A stretch of DNA of 64,000 nt from Pascua guehoae (lineage: Eukaryota; Basidiomycota; Tremellomycetes; Trichosporonales; Trichosporonaceae): positions 559,163-623,162 of the forward strand of contig BCJX01000012.1 of assembly GCA_001600415.1 (NCBI GenBank). Direction: 5' to 3'. A program made the translations under genes and the position numbers. Position 1 is the stretch's first letter. Every line of letters begins with the position of its first letter. Shown in pieces: positions 10,535-22,677 of the stretch. The notes beneath the pieces were generated by a model, which ran no database searches, was not told the DNA's origin, and worked only from the letters and a program-made list of their open reading frames with translations.

Positions 10535-12478
10535 CTAGTATACATACGGTGCCTCCTTGATGGCCTCTCCATACGGCGGGGGCGCGACGACCCACCCGTC
10601 TTCGCAGCTGAGGGCCTCGCCCTCGACGAGCGCGCCGAGGCCGACACAGAGCTCGCTCCACCTGTGCGAGCGCATGGCGCCGCGGGGCTCGCCGACCGAG
10701 CCGACCACGAGCGGGAGGGTGAGGTCCTGTCTGTGCGCGCTGCGCGTTGCGCGGGACCACGCCGACGAGTGGGTGTGCGATGATTGGGTGTGTGGCGAGT
10801 GGGTGTGTGACGAGTGGGTGTGTGACGAGGAAGACTGCACGGGGGACGATGGGGGGGTGAGCATATCGACGTCAGTGTCATCTGACGCCGGCTGGTGGTG
10901 GTGATTTTGGTGGCCGTGGGTGTGGGCGTGGTCGATGTCGCACTCGTCGTGCGGCCCCGTTTCGAACGAGTCGGACGGTGGCGAGTGTGAGCAGTGGGCC
11001 GGTTCGCACTCTGAATCAAAGTCGCCGCGCGCCGTGTCCCACCCGGCGTCCGAGTCCGTGTCAGACGCCACGTCGTCGTCGTCGTCCCACTCGGGCCCGT
11101 CGAGCGTGGGGCGCATCACGCCCTCGTGCCACCCTATGCTCGTCGCTGCGGCGACGGCGCTCTCGGAGAGCGGGAGGAACGCGGCGGTGATCCGGAGCTC
11201 GAAGCGGACCTGCGCCACCAGGTCGGGAAGGTACACGCTCGTGCTGTACCCTGGCGACGACGGGTGGATGGCACGGGTCATTGACGGGCCCAGTGCTGCG
11301 CCGGAGGGTGATGGCGATGGCGAGTATGTGGCGGGACGGACGGGGAGGAACGCCATGCTATGTGCGATGCGCTGCCGCTCGTTGCCGCGAATCACGACGT
11401 AGCCCGTACTGCACGCCAGAGTGCGTGTGCGCGTGCTCGTAGCCCGGCCGCAGCCGCACGAGCGCCCGACGCGCTCGATGCGCTCGGTCCGCACAATCGC
11501 AAAGCGGAGGAGCACGGCGTGCGCCGCGTCGGCCGGCGGCACGACCTCGAGGGTGACCGGCACGCTCGATGTGGGCGAGTATGTCGACGTGGGGATCGTC
11601 GGACGCAGCTCCCAGCGCGACGTGGCGGGGCGCCTGCGTGTGGATCCCGAAGCGGCGCCGATGATCGAGGTGGACGGGAGGGACATGTCGGGGACTGCGG
11701 GACACAAGGACGTGGACGCGAGGATGGGCGTCAGAGTCGACATGGCCTGCCCGCCCATAGAAGTGGTCGCGCTCGAGCCTCCGCCCATCTCAATGTCAGC
11801 AGCCATGGGTGCTTGGTTTGCGCCAAACCCGCGGATCTCTGGGCTCGGCGCACGGGATCCGCTCGCCTCGCCGAGTCTCGCCGCGGGGCTGCTCGGCCCA
11901 TTCGGGACCCAGACCGAGTGCGGCACGCCCCTCGGGCCCGTCGGCATCGTCGCGGCCAGCACATCAAAGCCTGCACTCGCCGAGATGCCCGGCAGCGCGA
12001 CGCGGAGGGCGTACTTGAGCTCGAATGCGCCCGAGTGCGACGCCGGGAGCCGCGGGAGGCGCACCGTGAACGGAAGCGAGTACTGTCCCGGAGGTAGGTA
12101 GCTCGATGCGCCGTGCGAGTCGGACGCGTCCCGTAGTGGCAGGTGCCACACGTCGAGCGCATCGAGGCTCACGCCAATGTGCACCACAGTTCGCTCGCCC
12201 TCGCTCGACCGCAGCGTGCCCACGAGCGCGAGCGCGAGGCGCTGGGGAGGTAGTGGGGCGGCGAGTGTGAGTGTCACAAGCGCTGGTAGTTGGTCGCCAT
12301 GCTGCAGGTCAGTATGGCAGTATGACCTGGCTCGAGGCTGGAGCGCGTCGACCAGGGAATGGGACAACGCCCTGTAAGCGACTCACGTAGAAGGCTGGTG
12401 GCACCGCGCGGCCGGATGTTGAGCACAGGAAGCACAGCGAGAGGGAGCCGCGCACCAAAGGAGGCGTTTGGGATGCGT
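10535..12478 (-). CDS. Alpha-arrestin / arrestin-related trafficking adaptor (5' exon unresolved)
   Basis: Two exons are clear: 12478-12387 and 12301-10535, joined by a GTGAGT...CTGCAG intron. The reading frame runs from TPPLVRGSLSLCF through YHGDQLPALVTLTLAAPL to LPPGQYSLPFTVRLPRLPAS, the arrestin-N beta-sandwich pattern. A second sandwich follows, then a Ser/Asp- and His-rich linker, and the tail contains APPPYGEAI: a PPxY motif of the kind that recruits Rsp5/NEDD4 ubiquitin ligases. Such adaptors direct ubiquitination and endocytosis of plasma-membrane transporters. An in-frame ATG at 12367 lies inside the proposed intron and would cost the first strand of the arrestin fold. The true start must lie in a short exon upstream of 12481 that I could not place. 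The protein is about 620 aa as visible. The intron call rests on splice signals and fold continuity. Confidence 0.8.
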
Positions 12479-15400
12479 CTGCTGTTAGCGGCGGGACTCG
12501 GAGACTGGAGCAGCAGCGTCGTCAGAGCACAGAACGGGCCGAGTCAGACAAATGACAGCCGCGATCGATATCGATGACACTTGGACAGGGTGCAAGGCAT
12601 TGGCATTCTCTTTGCCAAATGCCACTTTTTGGGCACTGCCCAAAGACTTCTCCCACTCGCCCTCCCTCGCTCGCAAAGTCGTCGTCTCTGCACGTCTCTC
12701 CATTCGTCATTCTATGCTTGATTGGGTTTTTCGAGCGACTGTTTCCCCAAACCCCTTCGATCGCAATCTCTCTGTCCGTGCCTGCCACAAAGGTGTTGGT
12801 GGGCTTGGCACCGTCGTCTATTCACAGCCTCGTCGCCCTGCCCACATCATCATCATCGACCGTCCTACTTGTACCACTTGCCATGCAGACAGACACGTTA
12901 TCGCCACCCGTCACGAGATGGCTCGCCAAGCAGCCCCGCAAGTACGCAATACACACTACTCCAAGGTACGCGCCTCTCATGGTGACGTTGACAGGAACCG
13001 CCACCGTCGGCGTAACCTCCACCCGTCCAGTCCACTCCACTCGCCCCAGTTGCACTCTATTTACGTCACACGTCGCCCAACTTGCTGCCAACCACAAAGG
13101 GTACTCACCAACGTGCCTGTCGGCGGCCACACGCTTGTCGCCTACATGCTCCGTTGCAAGAGTCGCTGCACGGGTGCGGCGCAGCGACGTCATCCTGTGG
13201 GTGCGTAGTCGACGGTAGTGGTGAAAAGGCGGGTGTTAGGCCGGGGGCAGGTGGGGGGGGTGGGGGGAGCGGGAGGGTTGGTTGGGGGGGCTGCTTGGGT
13301 GCGGCGAGGGGGGCTAGCGAGACGTTGGTGAATGGCAATGACGAGCAAGAGGATGGCGACGAGGCACTGCTGGTGTGGTGAACACGTTGATTGCGATGTA
13401 GAGAGATGCAAAGAAGTGCCAAGATGTTGATGTCGAGGCTTTGGGGTTGGGGGCTACAAGAGCGCTGCTGGCCTTGTTGCTGATGAGCGGCAGAGGCAGA
13501 GCCGTTGCCCGACGCCCCTTTGCATGGATCCAAGACTTGATCCAGCGCACAAAAGCTTTGCGGCGCGTGGGCCGTCGACAAGCGAGGAATGGAATGGCGC
13601 TGTTTGGTGCGAAAAAAAAAAACGCGGCGGTGGTGTCGCACCCAGCCAGGGGGCTGCGATGGGCGGCGGTGAGCGCGCAACGGAGGTCCCGAGCGATGGC
13701 CGGACAAACTGGAACTAGAACAAGGGCCGAGCTGTGGAACGAGACAAGGACAAGACAAGACAAGACAAAGGACGAAAGACGAGACAAAGACAAAAATGGT
13801 GCAAGACATGCACACAATGGGCGGCGGGCCTAGAGGATGATGGGCAAAATGGGCGGGCGTTGGGCCGAGACGTAGGTACAGTATCGCGTGCCTGCCCCCC
13901 CCGCGCGCGTGCGCGTGCATGTGCTTGTGCGTGCATGCAGTTGGTACCGAAAGGTGCGTTTCCTGCCCAGTTAGCGGCGGCATCGCGGCAATGGATAATT
14001 GCGGCATCGCGGCATCACGGGGATGGCGGGCATGGTCCGCGGTCCGCGAGACATAATGTCAAACTGGGCAGGTGGGCCGGTCAAGACTGTCTCGAGTGGT
14101 GTGCGCATGGTGCCCCGATGCGAGACATGGCGTCCCGTATGACACCTACTTAGTTGGGTGGCGCGCGCGTAGAGGCACGAGACCGAGCAAACGACCGAGG
14201 TGACGGCCCCGTCATGGCGCGCGCTGCAGTAGAAACAGAGCACAAGACAAGCAGACGCCACCAGTGTGGGGGTGGTGCAGTGCATGGTGGGCGAGAGCGC
14301 GCCAAGGTACAGTAGGTGGGGGGTAAGAGTACCCGGCGGCGGTGGGTGTCTTGAACCATGGCCGTAATGTAATACAATAAGCGTCACCGCGTCACCTGTA
14401 CCCCGAATCAAGGCGTTGCCAGCGTCCCTGCAAAACCCACCCTTGTTCGGCCTGTTCGACCGGTTTGACCTGTTCGACCTGATCCTTTGGTGTTATTCCA
14501 CCCACAACTCGGTGCGTTGATGCGTTTGTGGCGTAGATGGGCCCACACACTGGCGCCGTTTTTCTTCGTCCATTTCACAGTTCGTCCCGCTTCCGCGCCG
14601 TTGCACCTGAAAAAGACGACGACTTGGTTTTTAGCATTTCCTGCAGCACACCAGCGCGCCAGCCGAAAGCGCCACAGGACCTGTCCAGGAGCAAAACCCA
14701 TGCGCCACGACGCCACACGTGCTTCCTGCATCTTGTCGCAACAGCAGACAGACAGACAGACAAACAGGAGCACAGGTACTGTAGGTGCCAAAACAATAGC
14801 TAAAAGGGAAGAGACACGGTTGGCGGCGGTACGGTACGGCACGGTACATTACTCATTCCCGCGGCCCGTCCACCTGGGGCAACCCCCACTGCAGGATACG
14901 CAGGGTAGGCTTGTCTCTGGTCGTCTGACACCTAGAATGGAACCATCCTTGACCTGTTGTCACCATGCCGAGATTCGGCTGCTCGGCATGCTCCCCAAGT
15001 CGCCCAAGTCGCCCAAGTCGATCTCGATAGGAAGATCAAGATCCCAGCCCCTGGGTGTGCATGTGGGAGCTGAAACTGGTCCCAGGATGACGGCGACGGA
15101 TTGTATCACTTGACGATGCTAACATTCCAAGCCAAGGCCTGTTACAGCATGTTGCACGTCGCCCAAACATCTGTAATAGGTGCTGCAATGTCCGTTGAAT
15201 CCGCCGGCCGAACTTCATCATACGTCGTACATAAGCGGGCCGGTTCATAAAAAAAAACACACAAAAAAACACAAAAAGTACAAAAAGGTGAGACAATGTC
15301 GAACCACTAGAACTGAGACAGACCCATAAAGTTCGTTTGCCATAAGCCGGAGTACAGGTACCAAGTCTGGTCTCTGGTCTGTATAGCACGCGTGTGTACA

Positions 15401-16571
15401 ATAGCACCCTGTAAAGCACACAGCCGCCCGTCCGCGGGCTCCGCGGGTAGTATTATCATCTTGGCCATTCAACCGGCGGGCCCAACATTGAGCTGAATAC
15501 CAGTGGTGCAACAGCCGGTGTTCCGAGCGAGTCGACCCAGTAATGCGAGTGGTAGCGGCTTGGCGCGCGTGGCAGTGGGTGGGTGGACGTTCGGATGCCA
15601 TGCCGGGCGGAGAAGCCAGCGTTGGAGTGGCCGAGCCCGCCCCGAGACATGGTATTCATTCCGATCGACCTTTTTTTTACATCTCATCGGAGTTTTTCCC
15701 TCGTGGTCACGTTCTCCTTTTCATTCATTCACCCAGTGCACCAGTGGCCCAGTTGGGCCTCTTCTAGCCACATTGTTGTTGTCATGCACGTCACACAAGT
15801 CTACAAGTGGGCCGCGATCGATCGACCAGGCCGTCGGCATGCCTTTCGGCGCGTCTTTCCCCGTACGCTACGTACACTACACGGTACACGCCATGGCCGG
15901 TGAAACGCCTGGCCCCCTCTTCCTCAAAGGGAAAGGTCGCTCACCGCCGCCCACACTCCTTTCTTTTCATTATTGAAAATGTCATCAGCGGCGCTGGCCG
16001 CCAAGAGATCCCTTAGTCTACAACTAAAAGGCGACTCGACTCTAGTGCAAACGTCATTTCTGCATGCGCTCCACGTGGCACAGTCTCACATGGCCCACCT
16101 TATCACATGGGCCCGTTGGACGGTGATTCCAGGATTCCGGTACATACGGCCACCATGCTCCATGCTGGATCCAATCAACACCCCCTCTTAGCACGTCCGA
16201 GTTGCAGATAACTCAATGGCACAACCCACATGCACCCAAGACATCTAAAGATCCGACCAAGACATGCAAGATCCGACATGCCATGGCCGACGGGGCGACC
16301 AGCATCCCGTCCAGCTACTCTGCATGCGATAGGAAACCCATTGATAGGGGGATTATCGACTGAAATTACCCACGGGATTATCCACCGATTGATTCTTGTC
16401 CGCAGCTAGGTCGTAGCTGGTGACTCACGCTCATCAGTCTGACTAACGGTAACCAGCAGGCCACCAGCCTTGCACCCAGCGGCCGCACCGACCTTGGGGC
16501 ATAATGGTGTGCTACCAGCCAAATTCTTTGCATTTCGGCAACCACCGACAAAGTCATCTGCTCGGGCAACT
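12479..16571. other. Gene-free stretch upstream of the arrestin (first part of desert A)
   Basis: This must contain the missing arrestin 5' exon and promoter. Beyond that I find only low-complexity material: a GACAA-rich tract near 13745-13795, an A-rich tract near 15247-15285, and TACTGTA/TACAGTA heptamers near 13877, 14308 and 14777. The longest frames (for example minus strand 14007-13105) are Pro/His/Ser-rich and overlap frames on the other strand, so I do not call them genes. Confidence 0.4.
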
Positions 16572-16838
16572 CTACTCATCACTCCCAGCTAGATACTCCT
16601 GCCAGTACTTGACCCGGCCCTGGATCTGGCCACTCGCGCCGTCTGGGTCAGCATAGTAGGCGTTTACAAAGCACCCATACTGTGTAAAGTGCCAGCCACA
16701 GTTGCATTCGCGGCACCCGTCATTGTCGCGCTCTGCACAAGTTCGGTCGACAAAGTCCCAAGAAGACATCCCCAGGGGCAACAGAAACCCAGGTTGCGCA
16801 GTACTGTCAGTACGGGATGAGACGATGCTGGTTGTCAT
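16572..16838 (-). CDS. Possible small Cys-rich protein or exon, unrecognised
   Basis: An 88-codon frame reads through RTCAERDNDGCRECNCGW and a later YGCFVNAYYADPDG before a stop, giving a compact cluster of five cysteines with little low-complexity sequence. This is less compositionally biased than other frames in this desert. A possible acceptor (CTGACAG) sits inside it near 16802, so it could be the last exon of a longer secreted protein whose upstream exons I cannot place. No signal peptide is obvious and I recognise no family. It may be a chance frame or a remnant. Confidence 0.25.
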   Translation of the reverse strand: MTTSIVSSRTDSTAQPGFLLPLGMSSWDFVDRTCAERDNDGCRECNCGWHFTQYGCFVNAYYADPDGASGQIQGRVKYWQEYLAGSDE

Positions 16839-16899
16839 TGCCCATGCGTTTGCCTGCAGTGCGAGTTTTCTTGCCGCCAGCGACTGAAGTTTGCAGGAC

Positions 16900-17235
16900 C
16901 CATCGCAGCATCACGATGGAGCCTAACCGTTTTCTGTAGTAGGCACAAGTGGCACGATTGGACTCTCGAGGTAATATGTTGGATGTCAAGACAATGTCGA
17001 GAGGATGGAAAGCCGATTCTAAGACGACGTCAGCTTGCCGAACGTTGCCTGATAAGATGCCACAGACTTTCCTCGGCCGACCGGTATGCGGGCACTCGAG
17101 ACCGCCGTTGGGGTAGAGCCTAACTACTTTTCGGTGGCAGGCAGAAGGATGACATGTCTGAATACTCGAGGTAGGAGAGACGTCGAGAGGATGGCAAGAG
17201 ATCGTCAAGATGAGGCCAAGTTGCCGACTGTTGGT
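16900..17235. repeat. Diverged direct duplication, period about 190 bp
   Basis: Two blocks, about 16903-17045 and 17115-17230, share in the same order: GAGCCTAAC, a TTTTC-rich run, GGCA, CTCGAGGTA, and GTCGAGAGGATGG followed by AAG-rich sequence and TTGCCGA. On the minus strand the two halves also resemble each other in one open frame around FHPLDIVLTSN versus CHPLDVSPTSS. They look like an old tandem duplication. Confidence 0.55.
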
Positions 17236-18345
17236 TGTCGTCGATAAAAGGCCGAGATTGTATGTTTTTGGGTAAACATCTAACAGGTTGTGGAATTGCC
17301 AAGAACACTTTTTGAGAGCAATATGGTGAGTTTGACATGTTCTATACACTCGACTTTTTGTTTATCAATAGTATCATGACGTTTGTCATTGCGTTTCTTT
17401 TATGAGAGTGGCAGTGACGGAGTGTCGGTGTTGCCAGTTGCCTGCCTGCACGTTTAAAGCCGTGAGAATTCCATGCTCTCAGCCAACAGTTTCCATGTGG
17501 CCGCCCATTCTCATAAATCCAGTGTTATTATTCCCTTCACCCACACGTCATTGCGATGACCAACGGATTCCTTCACAAACAGGCGCCTTTATTTTCCTTC
17601 ATCAATGTGTATTTCCCTTCATTTTGCTGCACAAGGAGAGTAATATAATTGTGGGGTGCTTTATTGCGTGTTCATTGCTGCATAAATCGAGACAATTACG
17701 CTGCAATTGCATTTGTGAAATTACTACCATGTCCAGTCTCTCAACAATGACGCTTTCAACCCCCAAATGCCACACCACATGGCTGACATCAGTGGACTCG
17801 ATAAACCCCCCCCCCCCCCCCAGGCCCCCACCCGCGTCAGCCCACGTGCCACTTGCCATCTCCGAGCCTTACAAAGCGCACCTCTGCCCGCGGCCCCTGC
17901 GCCGTTTCTGTTCTATCCCCCCCCTCCCCAGCGCCCCCCCCCCCGGCGGCCCAGGACGCCGAGCCCGAACTCGGCCCACGACAACCACCCCTATGGTGTT
18001 CCGTCGGACCCACTGGGCGGCGAAATCAACCAACCGGCCCAACCGACGGCGCTGACTTTCACCCAAGGTCGAGGTCTCACCAAAACGCACCCGAACTCGC
18101 GCGACCAATTTAGCGCGCGCCACCCGCAAAGCGGCATTTTCGATTCCGACGCGCCTAGGCGCCCTGGGTCGCCCTGGTCGCCCTGGTCGCCCTCGCATGG
18201 TGCGACTCGGAGCATGCCCGAACAACAAGTCAGACACGCGGGGTCGGTAGCGTCTAATCGAGTACAACGGACAGTCGCAGTCGCCGTGGGTGGGTTTCGG
18301 ACGAGGACGTATTGTAATTGAATAATTAACTTGTGGCACACGTCT

Positions 18346-18466
18346 GAGACAGCTTTTACTTGTTAGATCCCACACAAGAGACACTTTTCACCTCTTAGAT
18401 TCGCTCGCATCAGACACTTTTTCACCTCTGGGATCACTTGCGTGAGACACTTTTCACCTCTGAGAT
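18346..18466. repeat. Four-copy tandem repeat, period about 33 bp
   Basis: Units beginning GAGACACTTTTCACCTCT and ending in GAT start near 18346, 18378, 18411 and 18444. The first copy is the most diverged. They are separated by variable spacers of about ten bases. Confidence 0.8.
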
Positions 18467-19262
18467 TGCAGATCCTCGAAATCTTCGCTGCGTGGAAGTC
18501 GTAGACTATGGCAGGAGGGATCTCGGTGCTGGGGCAATGATTTACAATTCGGTGTACCGACTGAATGAAGACTTGGGATAGCGTGTGTGGGTGTGGATGT
18601 CGAAGTGGATGAATATGGGAGATTTGGATAAACGCAACTATGATTGAATGGCCTGTTCGTTATCTCACCCTGTTCGGCCACCGCCGCACCACGTGCGACC
18701 AGCCCGAGGTGACGCTCGAGGATATTCGGGTGGAATCAGAAAGTATTCGGCAATCAATGGCATTCTGACAACCGTGTCACAATGAGGTTTGACTCGAGCA
18801 AGTGATTCGGTGTCACAGGCACTGGGAGAACATGTTCAAGATGGCATCGCCCCCTCATGGAGGTAGAATAAGAAATAATCATAATGGAATCTTACAGCCT
18901 TGAAAGTGTGTTGCAAGGTGTGTTGCATAAAAGAAAGAAATGACGGCCGCAGTCAGGTAGTCAAGTACAATGGCTTCGGACAATCTTGGGAGCCGACGGT
19001 GCGTCGGGGGGCCGTCGGGGACATCGAGGTATCCTTGCAACAAAACAATCATTATCGGATATTATAGTCAAGGAAAGAATGACATTCACTAATTCTCATC
19101 AATTGTTCGCATCGTACAATCCTGCAATATTGGGCGCGCGGAAGCATCAGAGTGCCCTTGAAACACCGACTAGTGTGAGCTCTTTCATTACCTCGCTGCC
19201 TCTCGCAGATGTTGAGACCAACCGGCGATGGGAGTAATTGACTGGCCAGGAGGGAGCACGAC

Positions 19263-19284
19263 GAGAGAGAGAGAGAGAGAGAGA
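19263..19284. repeat. (GA)n microsatellite
   Basis: Eleven uninterrupted GA dinucleotides. Confidence 0.9.
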
Positions 19285-19691
19285 ATACTACCTGTCTTCC
19301 AGCACGAACCGTGTGATACAAAATATCTTCCAGCACGAACCCGTAATAGCACACGAACGTGTAATAGTACGCGCTCTCAGTCGTGTCCCAGAGACAGATT
19401 CATTAAGCGAAATCCGCCCTCGACGGTATTTAAGATGCCTCTTGGCTATACGGATAGCGCTCGGGGTTATTCCAGCACCCTCCGCTGCGATCATCTCTCA
19501 CTCTCTCGTGCCACACGTATACACAACTTGGAAGACCCATTTCTGTCTATTCAACCACGACGAACCGGCTCTTACGCCATCGACTGCTTCAGGATACTCG
19601 ACATGGCCCACAGAACCCTCTGCCATCTCCCTCCTTGCTAGAGGTCATACTGGGCAAGCCGGGACGCGTCGTCGCCCTCGACAATCATGTC

Positions 19692-19812
19692 TCTTCGCTA
19701 GTATATCGGTTAGTATAATCGCCTCTCAAGAGAGAGCCCCGGCATCGACGAGCAGCAGCTCGAGCGTGTTGGGAGATCGCGATAGAGCAGGGTTCGACTC
19801 CCTGGCGGAGAA
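19692..19812 (+). tRNA. tRNA-Glu (anticodon CUC) with a 49-base intron
   Basis: A full cloverleaf can be folded. The acceptor stem is TCTTCGC (19692-19698) with GCGGAGA (19805-19811), one G-U pair, and discriminator A at 19812. The D arm is GTAT-ATCGGTTA-GTAT (19701-19716). The anticodon stem is ATCGC (19718-19722) with GCGAT (19779-19783), and the loop CTCTCA carries anticodon CTC at 19725-19727. The variable loop is AGAG. The T arm is CAGGG-TTCGACT-CCCTG (19788-19804). The sequence from about 19729 to 19777 interrupts the anticodon loop just after position 37, the canonical place for a nuclear tRNA intron. It contains a GAG able to pair with the anticodon. A short T run follows at about 19814-19818, as for Pol III termination. 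It is the only clear tRNA in the window. Confidence 0.88.
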
Positions 19813-22017
19813 GCTTTTTGGGTGCTCGAGCCTCTCCTCGCCTCGTACATCCAGCTGAGAGTCCATGGACTCGGGATGAGGGTTACAGGGCCCCAGAAAT
19901 GACCGGAAGGGGGGCGGATTGGGGATGACAGCGTCCCTCGCCCGACGTGTTACAGAAATGGCTGCGCCACTGCGACTTGTTTGGGGCGGAAACCATTGGT
20001 CTCGGGGTAGGTAGCGAGCGAAGGCCAACACGAGCAGAATTTCCTACAAAATCGCCGCGAGGGAAACATTGTTGATGAGTGCGTTGAAACCCCCTACGAA
20101 AAGGGCCGGGAAGGCGAGAAGGGCGATGCCTCTGGTGGAGAGAGTAGAAACGAATCTCAAGTGGAATACACGGTGTAAAGTGGAACACACTGCAGTCAGT
20201 GCTGAACAGGCACTTGTTCGACACCGGGACGCTGGGACGACGCTCAACTGGTACCCGAAAGGCATCCTGCACCAGATAGGCGGGATCTTGGAGAGGGGTG
20301 GTCAATCGCCGCCGTGAACCGCGGGTTGGCCAGTCGGGTTGTGAGGGAGGCAATGGATGGTTAGAGAAGAATTATTTGTTTTGTTGGCTATTTTGTGAAA
20401 AACCAAGAAGCGAGTTGGTTGGGGCTGCAGGGAGGAAGCAGAGCCGGTGGGTGTTAGGGTTCGGGGAGGGGGAGTAGGGGGTGGGGGTGTTTGCAGCGTG
20501 AGTGGCACAACTACAAACAGACACAATCCATACTGGCGGAACTAGCCAGTCCCCTAGATAACCGCGACCGCAAGCCTCGTCACGCCAGGGCGAGGTGGTG
20601 GTGGCCATGTTGTGTAGAGTTGCGAGCTCACCCGGGGCGGAAAGAAGTGTTCCTGCCGGGGTCTTCTGGAAGTGTCAAGGTGTGGCGAACAACTCAGTCC
20701 AACAGGTCAGTCACATGCCCGATCCATGTCTGTTCACAGACGTCGGTCAGATGGGTGCCTGCATGGGGGGTCGCGCGGTAAGACTCGCTCGTCACTCTGC
20801 AACAACAAGAAGTTTCAGAGAAAAACAGCGGAGCACGCCGTGGACCAGATGGATATTTGTCAATAATGCTGGTTTCAGCTTCACACTGTGCGAGGTCACG
20901 CGAATGGAATGGCGGGGCATGCTGGACATCGCAAGTTTGTACGCAATGTCCAGCGTGAGCGAGCTGCACTTCACGCGGCCGTTGTTTCTCGCGGCTTTAG
21001 GACGTAGGTCCAGTGACTGATAGCTGCTTGGGAGATACTCCCTCAATCCGCCCATCTATATATGTATATATTTGTCGCAGTGGCGTGGTATAAAGAGCGG
21101 CGGTATGGGCACAATCCCGTCATGCCCACCATGCGGCCGATTCGACGGTGGCAGATGTGCCACTTTGCGAGAACAATGCTCGTCAAGTGATCCTCTGACG
21201 CGTCCCGCCACTGTGAACGGTGGTCAGTGGCCATGCCGAGCAACTGGTGATGCCACTCGCACCAAGTGAACAGCCGACGCGTGGGTTTCCTGGCACATCC
21301 AGATTGTTCCGCACTGACCTCAAGTGTCTGCGCGCGCAGACTGGTCCCCCTTCCAATGCTCAACAATTCCGGACGTGATCCAGGAGAAAGGACGGGGGCC
21401 GACACCAACCAGTTCCGCCCTGTTGAGATCCCGGGGCAGCAAACTAGCGGTGAGTGGGATGTCTGTGGGACGACATGGGGAGAAGGACGCCACAGGAAAA
21501 GGGCAGACGCCGCGGGATGAATGGTATCGAGAAAGGGAGCGCGCCAGGAAGGAATGGTATGAGATAAGGAAGCACTCGTCGAGGGCTCCGCACTAGCAAT
21601 GTGGGGACGGCATTTGTACAGACGTGGAGAAATGGTCAGGCTACTCTTCGACCCGAACAAGAACGCCACGCGTATGGCACTAGCCCCATACTGTCAACAC
21701 GTATCTTCCTTTCTCCGTGTCTGGGACGTCAACTGCTGCCAACCATGTAGTTGCTAGCGCCGTGCGCGTGATACGTGGTCGACGCGATAAAGCACGCCGC
21801 GAAGCATATCGCCCCCATTAGATACGGCCGCGGACGTCGACTCTGCCGGCTTATCGCTTGGCAGGCCTTGTTCCGTGGCCGAATCGATTAGGGCCGTGTT
21901 CGCCGACTTGGCCACTTGGCACGGTGCTAGTGCGCGGGATGGATACCCCGGTGCATTGGATATGCCGGCCTGTGGGGACTGCAAGTCGGTGGCGCCTGTG
22001 GCGGCTGTGGAACAGTT

Positions 22018-22038
22018 GGGGGGGGGGGGGGGGGGGGT

Positions 22039-22089
<51 letters not shown>
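22018..22089. repeat. 72-base poly(G) tract with one interrupting T
   Basis: About twenty G's, one T at 22038, then about fifty uninterrupted G's. Such a tract is a strong G-quadruplex candidate and is very hard to sequence, so its true length is uncertain. Confidence 0.9.
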
Positions 22090-22091
<2 letters not shown>

Positions 22092-22677
22092 ACTAGGGAG
22101 CGAGTTGGCAGGAATCACTTAATCACATGCTTGATTGACATTGGCACTACTCGAACCCCGTTTTCTCTGGTACGAGCCCAACGAGGGTTAAGTTGGTGGT
22201 TGGACGCCGGTTGGGACACGAGTAGGGCGCCTAGGGCGAGTCTAAGAAGTTTAACGGCGCCCGGCGGTTTTGTTAGGAAACGCCCCCGAACAGGGTTGGG
22301 ACGTGGACGATTCTTTGGGAACGCCGGAACGCGTCCAAGCCGTCGAGGACCCGCGGGTTGCGGCACCGACAAGCACGTGGGGTCTGAGGGGAATGGGGGA
22401 CCGCGGTGCACGCGCTAATTCCAAGCCGATTTATGGGCAGGGAAAGCGTCCAGTGCCACGCATTACAGCAAATGCAACGAGTACAGGAACCTACCTATAC
22501 TCATTAGCGCGCACGCCAAATGGACGCCGCAGGGTTGGATGGAAGGCCGCACCTGTCGACGCCGCGGACCGAGGGTGCGTAGCCTCGACTAACCCCGTTG
22601 GACTGTCCGAAGACGACGGTCGCTACTGCAAGTCGCTATTGATACTTTGGAGCCATGCCATCCCATGACGTCCGTGT

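Larger units (their letters stand above)
16839..19691. other. Gene-free, relatively AT-richer stretch (middle of desert A)
   Basis: Apart from the diverged duplication, the 33-bp tandem repeat at 18346-18466, a poly(C) run near 17806-17821 and a GA microsatellite at 19263-19284, I see no gene. A 16-bp direct repeat (TCTTCCAGCACGAACC) occurs at about 19295 and 19326, upstream of the tRNA gene. Parts of 17.4-19.4 kb are visibly richer in A/T than the rest of the window. Confidence 0.4.

Noticed and set aside
13105..14007. A 300-codon minus-strand frame upstream of the arrestin
   Set aside because: Composition is Pro/His/Ser/Cys-rich, it includes poly-Phe from an A run, and several frames overlap the same DNA. 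No domain is recognisable.
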